From the NCBI GenBank assembly GCA_022605955.1, contig JAKCOZ010000001.1:35017646-35081645 (forward strand): a DNA stretch of 64,000 nt. The letters run 5' to 3'. Positions 63,697-64,000 of this stretch are shown in pieces. Source of the stretch: Rallus limicola (Eukaryota > Chordata > Aves > Gruiformes > Rallidae). How positions within the stretch are numbered: the stretch's first letter is position 1; every line of letters begins with the position of its first letter. The position numbers and the translations under genes are program-made. The notes beneath the pieces are model-generated. The model was not told where the DNA came from. It made no database searches and worked only from the letters and a program-made list of their open reading frames with translations.

Positions 63697-64000
63697 TTCT
63701 GATTTTATTATGACTTAAACTGTATGCAAGGGGATATGATTTATCTAGATTTTTCAAGAGCTGTATTTTGAACTCCATGAAACACTGTCACTATATTAAA
63801 AAAAGAGGCAAAAAGAAAAAAAAAAAGAAATCATGCTTGTGTGGCAAGAGAAATCCCACCATTTTGAATGTTTCTCTAAAGCTTAAGGCCCTCTAACGAA
63901 TTACAGTTAATGTATAATTAACAGTGTTTCCAGTGGAGTTGCAACACAAGTTTGGGATTGCTACCACAGAATACACCACACTGCATTCAGTAAACGTACA

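Larger units (their letters stand above)
53653..64000 (-). other. Intron upstream of the first visible DOCK4 exon (partial)
   Basis: About 10.3 kb with no coding exon that I can recognise. I looked for the preceding DOCK4 exon (the segment expected to end in an LTGSN-like stretch with a phase-1 donor) and did not find it, so it probably lies beyond 64000. The stretch contains two CR1 fragments (about 55.8-56.3 and 60.7-61.2 kb), a G-rich run near 62.7 kb and a short imperfect repeat near 63.65 kb. The rest is AT-rich sequence in which I see nothing specific. Confidence 0.7.

Noticed and set aside
1..64000. A nested INSYN2-type gene inside the introns, as found in DOCK1 and DOCK2
   Set aside because: No long open frame or recognisable sequence of that gene is present. 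This also agrees with the gene being DOCK4.
1..64000. tRNA, rRNA, CRISPR array, operon or phage features
   Set aside because: I saw no cloverleaf with A and B boxes, no regularly spaced repeats and no dense gene order. The window is intronic vertebrate DNA.

Overview
The window is intronic-rich vertebrate DNA, almost certainly from a bird. Nine fragments of CR1 retrotransposons (the dominant LINE of birds and other reptiles) are present, several with the typical 3' end 'ccaacc…attctatgattctatg'. There is also one avian-type retroviral LTR remnant. Base composition is AT-rich, and there is no compact gene order, operon, CRISPR array or phage content.

One gene can be supported. Fifteen consecutive internal coding exons of a DOCK-family guanine nucleotide exchange factor lie on the minus strand, so transcription runs from high to low coordinates. 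The first exon seen is 53527-53652 and the last is 1701-1795. All 15 have AG acceptors and GT donors, and the reading frame is kept across all 14 introns. Together they give 1,864 coding bases, about 621 codons. The peptide matches DOCK4 (DOCK-B subfamily) rather than DOCK3, DOCK1, DOCK2 or DOCK5, as far as I can judge from memory of the families. The exons cover the end of the region before DHR-1, the whole DHR-1/C2 lipid-binding domain, and a long part of the helical armadillo-like region. By recall of human DOCK4 this is roughly residues 360-985 of about 1,970. The SH3 end, the catalytic DHR-2 (DOCKER) domain and the proline-rich tail lie outside the window.

Layout from the 5' end of the gene: 53.65-64.0 kb is upstream intron with two CR1 copies and no exon I can see. 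A 15.8-kb intron (37.7-53.5 kb) holds three CR1 copies, an A25 tract and a GC-rich patch. DHR-1 is encoded at 33.98-37.70 kb. A 6.8-kb intron carries a long CR1 fragment. Four small exons are packed into 26.17-27.21 kb with introns as short as 87 and 146 bp. The remaining exons lie at 24.98, 22.77, 15.74, 13.41, 9.00 and 1.70 kb, separated by introns of 1-7 kb that contain the LTR remnant and further CR1 fragments.

I did not find a previously undescribed gene system. The most unusual items are these: an A/C-rich insert shared by two CR1 copies 39 kb apart, the very short introns in one exon cluster, an A25 run directly joined to a CR1 3' end, an 11-bp perfect AT palindrome, and two unexplained open stretches in introns that probably mean little.
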